Of a stretch of 64,000 nucleotides of DNA, positions 31,371 through 43,000 are shown piece after piece. Under the pieces are notes generated by a model. That model had not been told where the DNA came from and made no database searches. It saw nothing but the letters and a program-made list of their open reading frames with translations. The DNA comes from Yamagishiella unicocca (lineage: Eukaryota; Chlorophyta; Chlorophyceae; Chlamydomonadales; Volvocaceae). The stretch lies in assembly GCA_003116995.1 (NCBI GenBank), contig BDSL01000040.1, forward strand, positions 186,001 to 250,000, given 5' to 3'. The position numbers and the translations under genes are program-made. Position 1 is the first letter of the stretch. Each line of letters opens with the position of its first letter.

Positions 31371-34300
31371 ATGCGCTCCACAACGCATGGCGCCGCAGCC
31401 AGGTGCTGTCGTTCGGGCGACAGCGCACGTCGATTCGACGCGCGGCGCGCCGTTCGTGCGCAAGTGCACGCGCCCGCAGCGACGCCCCCTACTGCAGCCG
31501 CGACCACCAGTTCAAAGTCCCCGCCTAGTCAACAGCTCAGAGTGCAGCTCGCGCGCCACCCGGAGCAGTTCGACGCGGTTGCGCGTGTGTGGGCCGAGGT
31601 GGGTCCGAGCAGTAGGGGCTGGGGGTTCATGACAAGGTGGGTGGGATAAGGGGCTGGGGGTTCATGACACGGTGGGTCCGATAAGGAGCTGGGGGTTCAC
31701 GAGGCCAAGCCTCGTCACGCGGTTCCTGCTCTGCTCGATGGGAGCAACAGCTACTGGGCTGGAGCAGGTCCGCGCCCTTGGACCGGCTGCGCGCACTGCG
31801 GCCTCACTCCGTTGGTGTGCTGCCCCTACGTTAGCTATCGTGCCTTGTCCCCTTGGTCGGTCTCGAGCGCGGGAGGGTCCACCCCGGGCCAGCCCACCTC
31901 ACCAGCGAGGCCGGCAGCGCCTGGCGCCGCAGCAGCGCCTCTCCCGTAACCTCGTGACCTGGGTCTTCCCTCGTGACCTGGGTCTCCCCTCGTGACCTGG
32001 GTCTCCCCTCGTGACCTGGGTCTTCCCTCGTGACCTGGGTCTCCCCTCGTGACCTGGGTCTCCCCTCGTGACCTGGGTCTTCCCTCGTGACCTGGGTCAG
32101 TCAGCTCCTTCACTACCACACGGTCACCCTTTCCTGCCGCACGTCCAGCAGGTGCTGCTGCTAGCCCTGCTGACACCGCGGAGCCTAAACTTGCCAAGCC
32201 TAGCCTTATTAAGCTATCTAACAGGTTTCCTAATAAGTGGAACCGTGGTGTAATCTAAACCGTGCTGGGCCTAACCCGCGCGCGCAGGCTCTGCTGCTGC
32301 CTGGCCTGACGGAGTTCCGGCCGCCCGACCACGAGGCGGAGGTGCGGAGGCTGAGTGAGGAGGTGGCGCGGAGGCTGCGGGAGTCGTACGACAAGAAGTT
32401 GAAGGTGGGCCCCCGGAGGCGGGGGGTTAGGGTGTCGCCTCGTAACCGGGCAATGTCGCGGGCGCTGATGGCGGTACGATGTTGCCGTGTATTGCTGGCA
32501 TTGCTTGGACCCAAGCCCAGCCAGCCCTGCGCGCGACACCTGTTGCTCACTACTCACCGTATCGGGAACCGCCCTGGCGCCCTGGCCCGGCCACATACCG
32601 GTATGTTCGTACACGCACCCGTCCGTACGGTGTCCGGGTCCAGGTACGGGTACGCTCGTACGAGAGTAAATAATACAAGTTGTTGCAGTGTCCTCAAGCC
32701 CGGGCGAGCCCAGGACAAGAAGAAAGGCCGGTATCCATGGCCTCACCACATACAGTCCCGCGTCCGCGTCCGAGTCCACCCGCTCACACGTCCGAGTCCA
32801 CCCGCTCACACGTCCGAGTCCACCCGCTCACACGTCCGAGTCCACCCGCTCACACGTCCGAGTCCACCCGCTCACACGTCCGAGTCCACCCGCTCACACG
32901 TCCGAGTCCACCCGCTCACACGTCCGAGTCCACCCGCTCACACGTCCGAGTCCACCCGCTCACACGTCCGAGTCCACCCGCTCACACGTCCGAGTCCACC
33001 CGCTCACACGTCCGAGTCCACCCGCTCACACGTCCGAGTCCACCCGCTCACACGTCCACGTCCGCCCGCTCACACGTCCGCCCGCTCACACGTCCGCAGG
33101 CTACCACCGAGTTCCGGCTGCTGCGGCTGCGAGGTCAGGCGCTGCTGCAGCAGCTGCGGCGCGGCGGCATGACGGTCCTTGAGTACCACTCGGCGCGCCG
33201 GCAGCTGGAGGGGGTCAGGTGGGGCCCGGGGCGGTGGGGGCCGGGGAGGTGGTGCCTAGCGGGCATTTCCGTAAGCGCCACCAGCAGCCGTACCCGCCGC
33301 CGTACCCGCCGCCGTACCACAGCCGTGCCCGCAGCCGTACCCACAGCTGTGCCCGCTGCCGTACCCGCACGCACCGGCGTGCCTGCTCCCTCCCGCGCAC
33401 CCCACTCTCCCCCGCAGGAGGGACATGCGGCGAGCTCGGCGGCGGCGCATGTGGGCCTGCTTCGTCGCCTACCACCACCCCCGCCATCAACAGGAGGACC
33501 GCCACCGCAACAGCCCCCACCCCCGCCGCCAGGATCCAGATCCGGATCTAGATCCCCGCTCGCACTCGTCGCCGCTACCCGCGGCTTCCGAGTCGCAGCC
33601 ACAGCCACAGCCACAGCTGCAGAAACCGAGCTCCTCAGTCGCCACCCACCCCCCCACCTCCCCACGGGTTTCCCTCGAACCCACCTCCCCTGGCCACCGC
33701 CACGAGCAGCCGCAAGCCCCCCACACCGCCTCCGCCTCCAGCTCCGGATCCGGATCCTGCCCTACACCCTCCGGCGCGGCAGCTGCGCCCCTCCCTGGAG
33801 TCGCAGCCCCCACCTCGACCCGCGTCCCCGCCCTTGCCGGCTACCTGATGCTGTCGCTGTCGCAGCCGATGGCGCTACTGCCGCCGCCGCTGCCCTCCCG
33901 AGCGCCGCAGCAGCTGCACGTGGATGCGCTGGCTGTAGCACCCAGCTGCCGCCGGCGGGGGGTGGGGTCGGCGCTGCTGGGCGCTGCGGAGCGGCTGGCG
34001 CTGCGGTGGGGGGGCACCTCCCTCTGGCTGCACGTGGATTCGTCCAACCATGGCGCCGTACAGTTGTACAGCGATAGCGGGTTCGTCGTCGCGCGCGTCC
34101 TCGGGGGAGGGCTGGGCGCCGCGCTGTCGCTGCTCGGGAGTGGCGGCGGCGGCGGCGAACGAGGTGACTTATGGCCGCTGACGAGGGCCGCAAACCAGCA
34201 GGAGCAGCAGCCGCGGCAGCAGCAGCAGCAGCAGATGGAGATGTATCAGCAGCAGTGGCAGCGGCGACAGTGGAGCCGCAAGTTCGTGATGCAGAAGCGG

Positions 34301-34972
34301 CTGCAGAGGGCGCGGCGGAAGCCCCAGCAGCAGCAGCCCCAGATGGTGGGACGGCCGAAAGCGGCTGTGTCAGGGGCCCCAGCCGGGGGGTCAGTGCCCC
34401 AGCCACCGCAGCCAGCTGCTGTCCCGGGCATGCGCCAGTGCGGCGAGGGCGGGGCGCCAGGTGGGGAGGGGGCGGGGGTCAACGGAGCGGTTAACTACGG
34501 TAGTCATTTGTCACTACGAAGGGGGGGGGGATTGCGGGGCTTTCCTGAAAAGACGCACCGGTATTCTGCCGCTGCTGCGTTGTCACGGGGGGGTCGGTCA
34601 AACGTGGTTGCGAACTTGCGACGCTGCCGTCTGTCGTATTGTAGTTTCGGGGCGCCGCCGGTACGGTACGGTACGGTACGGCACGGTAGTTGCATCCATT
34701 GGCTGCGGCGGCGCCGCATCACGACGGCCCACGAGCCCCCTAGGTGTTCCAGCTAGTCCCGCGAGCCCATTGCCGTACCCCGCCGGCTAAGCAGTGCAGC
34801 CAGGCGGTGCCGTAAGTGGATACTGTGATGGTTGCGGGGCTGAGTTGTGTGCTGTGTTGCTGGGTTGGGTGGTGGTGCTTGCAGGAGCCCTTCCGCAAGG
34901 GGAGGGCGGGCATGCTGGCGCAGATGATGGCGCAGAAGCGGGAGCAGATGCAGGAGCAGTTGCAGGAGCAGC

Positions 34973-35017
<45 letters not shown>

Positions 35018-35196
35018 TGAAGGGGCGCCGGCGGGGGCCGAGGCGCCTGCTCCGCGGGGCCGCCAGTCCGGCGTTTACGAATGGCGCTGAAGGTTTCGGA
35101 GCTGGCGGAGGTCGAATGCCGCTGCCGCCGCCGCGGCCGTCGGATGGACGCCGCGGGTCCACAGCCTGGCGGCGGCGGCGGCGGTGTCGGCGATGA
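31371..35196 (+). CDS. GNAT-family N-acetyltransferase, probably plastid
   Basis: Exons 31371-31598, 32288-32404, 33100-33218, 33418-34345 and 34885-35196 join in phase, about 567 residues. Residues 1 to about 52 (Arg, Ala, Thr, Ser, no acidic cluster) look like a plastid transit peptide, followed by QQLRVQLARHPEQFDAVARVWAE. Exon 4 holds the GNAT core: GYLMLSLSQP, then LHVDALAVAPSCRRRGVGSALLGAAERLA, the motif A acetyl-CoA loop (RRRGVGSA), and SLWLHVDSSNHGAVQLYSDSGF, motif B. A ~125-residue Pro/Ser/Gln-rich stretch without a stop splits CFVAY from GYLML; it contains a fragment of repeat A. The C-terminus is Gln- and Arg-rich (QMMAQKREQMQEQ). The exon 4 donor (34346) is a choice by phase and is the least certain border. 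The substrate cannot be predicted. Confidence 0.82.
31948..32098. repeat. 19-bp minisatellite, 8 copies
   Basis: Unit CCTCGTGACCTGGGTCTYC at 19-base steps in intron 1 of the GNAT gene, differing mainly at one C/T position. Confidence 0.93.
32675..32740 (-). repeat. Dispersed repeat C copy (GNAT intron 2)
   Basis: On the minus strand it reads CTTCTTGTCCTGGGCTCGCC then CGGGCTTGAGGACACTG. The same string occurs at 36265-36318 and 46470-46524 on the plus strand. Confidence 0.75.
32770..33062. repeat. 22-bp minisatellite, 13 copies
   Basis: Unit CGAGTCCACCCGCTCACACG plus TC at exact 22-base steps, nearly perfect, in intron 2 of the GNAT gene. Degenerate units (CGCCCGCTCACACGTC) continue to the acceptor at 33098-33099, so the array abuts exon 3. 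Confidence 0.95.
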
Positions 35197-35274
35197 GGAT
35201 GGGGATGAAGGCGATGAGGACGGGGATGAAGGCGATGCAGGCGATGAAGGCGGCCCCACGGTGTAGCCTTTCCC

Positions 35275-35453
35275 GGCACGGCACGGCACGGCACGGCACG
35301 GCACGGCACGGCACGGCACGGCACGGCACGGCACGGCACGGCACGGCACGGCACGGCACGGCACGGCACGGCACGGCACGGCACGGCACGGCACGGCACG
35401 GCACGGCACGGCACGGCACGGCACGGCACGGCACGGCACGGCACGGCACGGCA
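35275..35453. repeat. (CGGCA)n pentanucleotide array, about 35 copies
   Basis: Perfect or near-perfect 5-base repeat in the 3' UTR of the GNAT gene, starting about 80 bases after the stop. It creates long Pro-Cys-Arg-Ala-Val frames on the minus strand that are not genes. Confidence 0.97.
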
Positions 35454-35473
35454 GGCCGCCGCGGTTTCAATAT

Positions 35474-35478
35474 TGTAA
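35474..35478 (+). terminator. TGTAA poly(A) signal candidate, GNAT gene
   Basis: Lies 278 bases after the GNAT stop and just beyond the CGGCA array, which puts the array inside the mRNA. Confidence 0.5.
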
Positions 35479-36264
35479 GCGCGTGTTCATGGGATCGGTG
35501 GGGGTTAGGTGCGGATAGGCACGAGCATCTGAATTATAATATGTTGTGAGGCTCGTTGCCATGGTCTAATCATATGCGCAAGAGGTGTGTTCAAGTCGCC
35601 GGCATAGGGTTGCTGGTTTACCGCATGTGTTAACTCGCCGCCGACTGCGGGCGGCCGAAGGCAAGTGGTCCCCTGCGGATGTGTTTACGGGCTTTGGATC
35701 CTGCGGATCCTGCAATTCAAATTCAAATGTTCTCCGCGGCCTGCGGGCAGGCGATCGATGCCGCCAGGCCCGACCCGCGGCGCCGGCTGCGGTCGCCCAG
35801 CCCTCTTCCCTTCCCTGATGGTCCCGCCCTAGCCTGTGCCTCAGTGAGCGGGACCCGGGACGGCTGCGTACCCTGCGTTACGGGTGGCGGTTGGCTCCCA
35901 TTGTCGGAAAAACCAAAACCAACAAAAAAACGGAGGTCGGTGAGGGCGCGTGGTTGCGTGTTTGAAATTGTTTCGGAAAGTTTCAAGCTGCAGGCGTAAT
36001 GAGTGGCAGCTGTGGCGGGGTGAGCAACCTGCCTGCGCAGCCTGGCGCAGCAGGGCCGCCGGCATCGCCCGTTTTTTGGGGGTTGCAGAAGCTGCTGAGC
36101 CGTTGGGTTTCTTTCCGTTTCCAGCGTCCGTTGAAACGTTGACGGTGTCGGGAGGATCGACGTGCCGAAGCCGCGGTTTCGGGAAACATGATGCGACAAG
36201 CGAGCACGCCTGTAACACATGCATGGCTGATGGCGTCTCGTACGGTGAGGTCGCGGTATGGGGC

Positions 36265-36318
36265 TCCCCTCTTGTCCTGGGCTTGCCTGGGCTTGAGGTC
36301 ACTGTAAAATCTTATCCT
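36265..36318 (+). repeat. Dispersed repeat C copy
   Basis: GGGCTCCCCTCTTGTCCTGG, then GCTTGCCTGGGCTTGAGGTC and ACTGTAAAATCTTAT. It matches 46463-46530 and the reverse of 32675-32740. Confidence 0.75.
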
Positions 36319-37977
36319 TAAATTATTTGCAACGAGCTGGGTTGAGGTTGGTCATCGTGATGTAATAATGAAGCCCAGCGGACTGGTACAGCAGGGTACA
36401 GCAATCCGGTACCAACTCGAATGGCACGCAGTTCCAGGCAGTCTTGACAAGACGACAACGCAGCCGCCCCGGAGCAGGTATCAGCTTTTACTCTTTTCTA
36501 TGCCTGGCAGGATGCTACTCTTCGGGCTGCTACGAAGGGCGCATGAACATGAATATGAACACGAAATCCGCACCACTTCGCGTTGCGGAAGCTCTTGAAT
36601 GTGTTGACTGTCACAGTCCACAGGTTTTCAATGATTTGTTGAAGAAGAGGCACGTGGATTTGCGGCAAGGAGCGTTGGCACCAAGTTACTTAGACTTGCG
36701 GACACGAGTGCGTTGTAGTGCGTACGTGGCACCAAGCTTGTTTCGCTTGAACGGCCCAGCCTGCGGGTATAAGTAAGCAGGCCAATCAGATATTGAACCG
36801 CGGCATCAGCTCCGAAAGCTCCCAATAAACCAGGCAATACTGTGCCATCACCCAACCCTGCCAAACTGCCTCCCAACCGTCTGTCGCTATACATAAAACC
36901 AGCAGGCGTGCGACAGAATGAATGTAATATTACCCACGAAGGACGAAATACTGCTATCCATGCCTGATGAATGCGCTCGGACGCTGGGTTAGGCCGTCGT
37001 GGGATACACATTGTGCAAAGCATTGGGTATGACATCACGCTGCGTCCGATTACTACAAACATCCACAAAACTTGCGCTACATGTATAGCTTTGGTGTAGC
37101 CATACCTAGTTACGCGGATAACCGCCCACTGATCGACAATTGAAGTGCGGGGTGGGCATTTCCACACGCTGTCCGCGAACAGAACGAGCTTGACAACTAT
37201 AATAACTGTATCTTGTATGTGGGCCGGCAAGGTAAATGGTCAGCTTTAGGATAGGCGCCTAACAGTGTGGATAGGTTGCAGACGCAGGGTGCTCACCGCA
37301 AGCGTCCCACTGCATGTAATTATAATCACAGAGATGCACATTTCAGGGTACAAAAGGCGCTGGTAGCGGCGATTGGTCAGGCTGCAGCGTTGCTTGCAAC
37401 GCCAGGCGAACGTGTACGGCACCCTTCGATGAGCCCCATAGTCTCAAAGACGGCTGCTCCCGTCCAATAACACCATTTTTGTTGCGTCTACATCATCCTC
37501 GTAGGCAATGATATCTTCATATTCTACTCGCATTCTACTCGCAAGTGTTTACCCTTACCGGCTACCCGAGGAGCCCTGAGCATCCTCGGCCCCGGGTGAA
37601 TCCGCAGCGTTAAATACACTGATAAATTCGGAAGCAATAATCTTCGGCGAAGTGCGAACTGCCGGAGCAGCATAGCTGGACGTCATCTTGAGCCACGAGA
37701 CGAACGAAATCCTTTCAATGTCGTTGGAGCTCATTGATTACTCGGCCTCATGTACACGGATAAAGCGTTCCTGAAGGTATAGGAATCTTGCAGGCGTGCG
37801 GTCCATGTGTGGGCGAGGATATTGCGTGTAAACCAGCCTTTGGGCCCGGCCAGGGTAGGGCCCAACAAGGAGGGCATCATAGTATTGTTTGGTGATGTAC
37901 GCAAGACACCTTGGCAACGCGTCCGTTTCATGTGAACTTGCAGGCCTGACGGCGGAGCGCGTTTCACTCGCAGAACA

Positions 37978-40036
37978 ATGGGCCTGGGGGGCTGCTTGTG
38001 CTCTCAGGTACGTCATATTCTAATTATATGGGCTCCTGGTACATATCGCGGAGCCATCCCCGCACTCGCAGTGGCAGTTGTCTGCACCCTGCGCTGCTCG
38101 ACTCGGGCAGCTAGGGTCAGTCGTTCGCATCAAAATCTCCGAAGGGACAACGCAATTTAACTTCAACATCTGCTACGTATCAAATGCTGCTGACTGGAAG
38201 CTGAGCCGGAACGCGCCACATTAACCCGACGACGGCATCCCGCGGTCCCGGCTCTCTCCTTCACCCAATTCGACATCCCTCCACCTGTAGGTTGCCCCAA
38301 CCGGCGCCGAGCCCTACCCAGCGGCGGCGCCAAACTCCGTCAGCCGGGCTGCCACCGCGGATGCTATCGGCTCGCGCCCAGGTGGCGCCCACCGCCCAGG
38401 ACAGGCGCCCAGCCAGCATAAGGTGGCCTTTAAGAACCAGGAAGATCCTAGCACCCGCAAAGGCGTCGCCTTCGCGGCTTCCTCCGGCAACTATGCGGAC
38501 TTGCAGCAGATGGGCCAGACCCAGGGCCAGGGCTCTCGCCCTCACAGCTCCTCCCTCCGCGTGATTAGCCCAGGGGATGCCTCCAACGCTGAAATCTCGC
38601 GGCCCCGCGGCCCTTCTCGCTCCACCACCGGCGGCGCCTCCTCGCGCTTCGCCTCTGCCTCGCGCCCCGTCTCAGCCAACACGAATCGCAACTGGGCCAG
38701 CAGCGTGGGCACCTTGAGCGCGGCCAGCGCAGTCAGCAGGTACTACTTCACAGAGGACGGCGATGGTAGCGGTCCGGAGGAGCATGGAGACGACGACGAG
38801 CACGAGCACGGGCCGGGTTACCCATCCGAGGACGAGGCGTACGAGGAAGACGACATGTCTCGGACAATGACCGGCGTGACCGTTGCGTCGTCCTCCCATC
38901 CGCACGCGGGCGCGCTGTCCACTACTCAGCGTATAAAAAGCAACGTGAGCACCTGGTCTGTCAAAATGATGTCGGAGCTGCAGCTGATGCCCGACCACCA
39001 CGGCCGGCTGCGGCTGCCCAGCATCCTCATGTTCACGCAGCGCCGGCCTCCGCGGCACGCGCGGACAGAAGCCTGGTGGACGAAGATGAAGGGCGTGCTG
39101 GTTGAGGCCGGCCAGAACATCAGCGCGTCCATCAGCGAAGGCCGCCGCCGTCGCCACGGCACGACGGACGGCGGCTCCGAGGGGCCGGACCGCCAGTCGA
39201 TGGGCGGCCAGCCGACGGGCGGTCAGTCAATAGGCGGTGGTCAATCGATGGGCAGTCAGAAGCAGCTCCCACGTGATGCTGAGGCGGCGCCGCGCGCGGA
39301 GGCCGTCACTGCTGGTGCCCCTGCTCCTGGTGTTGCTGCTGCTGTGGCGGGGGGGGCAGTGGGGAACAACCCCCATGCCGCCACATTATCACAGTCGTCT
39401 GGTGCCGGGCCCATCAGCAGCCCTGCAGTGGAAGCGTCGCAGCCCCAAGCGTGCAGCAGTGGCAGCGGCGTCGCTGTCGGCGGCGGCCTGCCCGCCACTG
39501 GCGCGCCCGGAACCAGCACGGCCGCCCGCAGCTGTAGCAGGAGCGGCAGCAGCAGCAGGGAACGCGCCGCCTTTGCCGACCCCGGGCCCAGCCTCAACCG
39601 CGGTCTTCCCGGCTCGGCCTCCCAGAATGCGAGGGTGATGAGCGGCAGGCTGAGCCCTCAGTCACAGCCTCTGCCCCCAGCGCTCGCATTCGATACTGAG
39701 TCCATCGAGCAGCCGGCCGGGCACTTGAACCGCATCTCGGACGGGGGCGCGGCCTGGCACTGCCCGCAGCCAGGGTTGACTCGGACGTTCACCGAGGACC
39801 TCAGACGAGGGTCGGCAGTGGGGGACACACTCCAGCACGAGCAAGCCCAGGCAGGCGCCGGAGTGACGGGCCCCACAGGGATGTCTGTCTCCGTCAGTGG
39901 GCCGGGGCTGCCTCGCAAGGCGGGCCCATCCCTCAATGGCGGCGGCACGGGCGGGGGCCCGGTGGCGGAGGAGTCGGAGTGGGTGAACGGGTGCCTCCCT
40001 GGGCACGTCAGCCGCCATTCTGTGCTTGAGGCGTAG
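37978..40036 (+). CDS. Disordered protein with N-myristoylation/palmitoylation signal (MGLGGCLC)
   Basis: Exon 1 (37978-38007) encodes only MGLGGCLCSQ and ends at a GTACGT donor; exon 2 (38291-40036) continues in phase from a CTGTAG acceptor for 581 residues to the stop, about 591 in total. Gly2 followed by Cys6 and Cys8 is a typical N-myristoylation plus S-palmitoylation signal for membrane anchoring, for instance to plasma or flagellar membrane (inference). The body is Ser/Gly/Ala/Pro-rich with an acidic patch (GDDDEHEHGPGYPSEDEAYEED). One more ordered segment follows (IKSNVSTWSVKMMSELQLMP to WWTKMKGVLVEAGQNISASI), then MGGQPTGGQSIGG-type repeats. No known domain was recognised. The long single open frame and matching exon 1 phase support a real gene. 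Confidence 0.72.
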
Positions 40037-43000
40037 CAGTTGGAAGGAAAAGAGGGCGTGCTCACCATGCTCTCCCTTAGCCAACATGCTATCTAGTTTT
40101 CGTTCATGCCAACAGTTTTCGTGGCAGGGTGGTTTAAGAGTTGTGTCAATGGCCTGAGCCCGTGCGTGGGCACTGACGGCGGGCATCACCGCACTGGGCT
40201 GACGTGGCAGTCAGGTGGATGCTGATGAATTGTGGCACAGCCGGCTCCCGCCTTTTGATAGATGTTAGTTCCCCGGGGCCGGGTCGGTTGTGGATGCGTG
40301 CTGCGCCCAAGCACTCTGCTAGCAGGCTTCGCGAGTCAGCCTGCGCCTCTGCAAACGTAGGAGGAAATATGAAGAGGACGCGAACATCACGCATGTGTGC
40401 CGTGCAGCGGCAGCGGCAGCACGAGCTCGAGCACGAGCTCGAGCGCTCTGTCTGTGGGGGCCCGAGTGCGTGCGGGCGTGCTGCAGGAATGTGTCTTGGA
40501 CAGGGTTGTGCCTTCATGGCGTGGCAGGGTAAAGTTAGTGTGTCGTGGCTCGCTTATGCACGCAGGGGCGAATTCCTTCATCCGGAGATAAAGAGCAAAG
40601 CGGGCATGGCACGAAAAAGCAGGGGGGAACTGTAGCTAGCGGGTATGTTCGCTGCATCCTCGATCGCATTATCGAAGCAGGCGGGCTCGCCTCCCAGGTT
40701 GTTGCCTTGGGCTGCGCGCGCGGTGGGTGCGGAGGGAGGGGGAGGAACGGTGGTCCGTTAGCGGTCCGTTAGGCACAAGCAGGACATTCTGCATTACATG
40801 ATGGCGGGATGTTCTCACGCAAGCCCTCGACTTCACCATGCAGCGATCCGGTTCTTCCAGGCCGTTGCTGGTATTTGGGTGGCTTGGACGGACAGCTATG
40901 CGCATGTGCTGCACGTGGGCTTCAGGAGGACAGGAGCACGTCCATGCGCTCTACTCGGCGCGCCCAGGCCTGCCGATGGTACCTGGCCGTGTGAGGCTAG
41001 GGACTCCAGCAGCAGCGCCAGCGGCGTGGTGTGGCGTGAACGCGAGTTTGTCGTATAGGAGATGTCCGGGGTACGTTTTGGAATTCGCTTCTTCGCAGGG
41101 CCTTGCTCTTGTTCGTACTATAAACTTTGTTCATGTGAAGGGGGACCCGTGCAGAGCCAGGTTGAGGGGGTAGTGGGGGCGAGAAGGCTGCCCGTCTGTG
41201 AACTAGTGATGTGGGGGCCGGGAAGGCGGCTTTCGTCGGCCGCGGGATGTCATATTGTGTTTCCCCTTGCAAGAAGTCGTACCGTTGAAAATGCTGCATG
41301 TGCTGGACGCCGTGTGTCTGCAACGCCCACCTTTGGTATTGCTGCCGGTCGGGTCTGGAACAGGTTCGGAACAAATGATGTTCTCGGGCGGCTGGGCGGC
41401 TATTCAAGGTCTTCATCGATGGACTTGGTTCCTAACAATTTCGACATGGCGCCGAAGGGTGATGACGATGACGACGGTGTCAGCTAGTCCCATGCATCGG
41501 CAACTTGTTGCTGGTGCTGCGGATGGTTCGGGAGGTGGGGACGGTGGGGGAGGTGGGGGAGGTGGGGGTGGACTTGTCCTGCACGCGTGTTGGACAGTGG
41601 ACCCTGCAGCATCTCGCAGGTCCCAGTGCTGCCGCATGTGCTCATGGAGGTACTGCAGGCGGTCCAAGCGCACCTCTTTTAACTTTTGACTATCGTTTCG
41701 TATCCCGTGGACCAGTTGAGGACGCGGCTTTGAACCCCTGGTTGAGGTGCCGACGGTAGCCGGTCATCGACATATTCCAGTGACCGGTGCTAGATGCATC
41801 GCAGCGAAACGGCCGCGAGTGGCAACGGCCTGCGGTTGGGTGTTGGCAAGCTGCGGTTGGTTGTTGGCAACCTGTGGTTGGTTGCTGGCAACCTGTGGTT
41901 GGTTGTTGGCAAACTACTGCAGTTGGTTGCTGGCAGCCGTACATGTACGAGACACCCTGTTTCCAGGTCGGTCGAGTCTGCACGCAAGCAGTGTATTGTT
42001 GCCTTCACGCGCGCAAAATAAAGACTGATGTAGTACAGCAGCTCATTAGTACGGTTACGGTACGGTATTGCGAGAAAGCTCAGCGCAGGGACTTCGTTTG
42101 TGCAGAAGGGTGCGGATCGGGTGGCTTCTGGTGTTTTCGGTGGGGCGGGAAATAGTGCAGCGCCGGCTTCCGATTCCGAAAAGGCCGCGCTATTCAACGG
42201 CCCTACGAGCGCCAAACCGACACGCCGCTTGTAGGGCGACTTGCCTTGAATGGCGACATTTGTATCCGAACTCTTGTTCGCCGACAAAACCTGCCCATTC
42301 CAATAGTGGACGGCACGTTGTTGGTTCCTGTGTTTATTGAAGTTTTGGGTTACTTATTGATATATTTGTTGCTTGGAGTCTAGGCTTGGGTTACTTGTGT
42401 TTTTACTACCGGTATAGCAACTGTCGGGGGCTTACGGCTGTCGTTGCCGTTGTGGGGACCCCCCCTGGTGGTGCGCTACTGCTTACATGGTGATGAGGCT
42501 AAGCTTCCGGCCGTCAGACCCGCTCGTGTGCTCATGGCGAGCAGCGTGCACGTGGGGGGGGGGCGACAGGAGCCAGCCAGAGAGACAGCGACCCGTTGAA
42601 ATGGGCGCAGGGCGTGGCCGAATGTTGGTGTAGCGGCACAGGGCGCGTTCTGTTGATCTGGGTTCAGCGTGGCATGTTCCCACTCCGCGCTGTTTCCGCC
42701 CTCACCACCGTGCGGAGCGATGCACAGTGAGGTGCAAGGACTCACCCATTTGACGGACTGAGTAGACTCTAGCCCCAACCAGGCTTGCATGACAGGGACA
42801 TTAATGCATCCTCCAGGGAGGGTGGCTACGCGCCTCGCGACATCGCAAGACACTGCTTGAGGAGTGGCGCAAACTTTCGGCCGGAGTATAACCTTCCCCC
42901 CTCGGATTCATCCACGGGTTTCCCTCGAACCCTCGGATTGTATTGATTGTGGGATATGTATTTATGCTTGTAAGATACGAACTACTGTTTGTCTTCCGCC

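Larger units (their letters stand above)
35197..37977. other. Spacer with GNAT 3' UTR, pentamer array and repeat C; no supported gene
   Basis: Starts with the GNAT 3' UTR (pentamer array, TGTAA at 35474-35478). The rest has no domain-bearing or phase-consistent exons. A 200-codon minus-strand frame at 36628-37230 was considered and rejected. A copy of repeat C lies at 36265-36318. The last part must hold the promoter of the acylated protein gene. Confidence 0.5.

Noticed and set aside
32680..34077. 465-codon plus-strand frame through the 22-bp array
   Set aside because: The array is open in all frames; exon 3 and 4 phases of the GNAT gene show that this stretch is intron 2 followed by another frame.
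34740..35444. 234-codon minus-strand frame of Pro-Cys-Arg-Ala-Val repeats
   Set aside because: It is a translation of the CGGCA pentamer array, which is open in several frames.
36628..37230. 200-codon minus-strand frame
   Set aside because: No domain, no codon bias like the neighbouring genes, no splice context; length is possible by chance in this AT-richer stretch, though not excluded.
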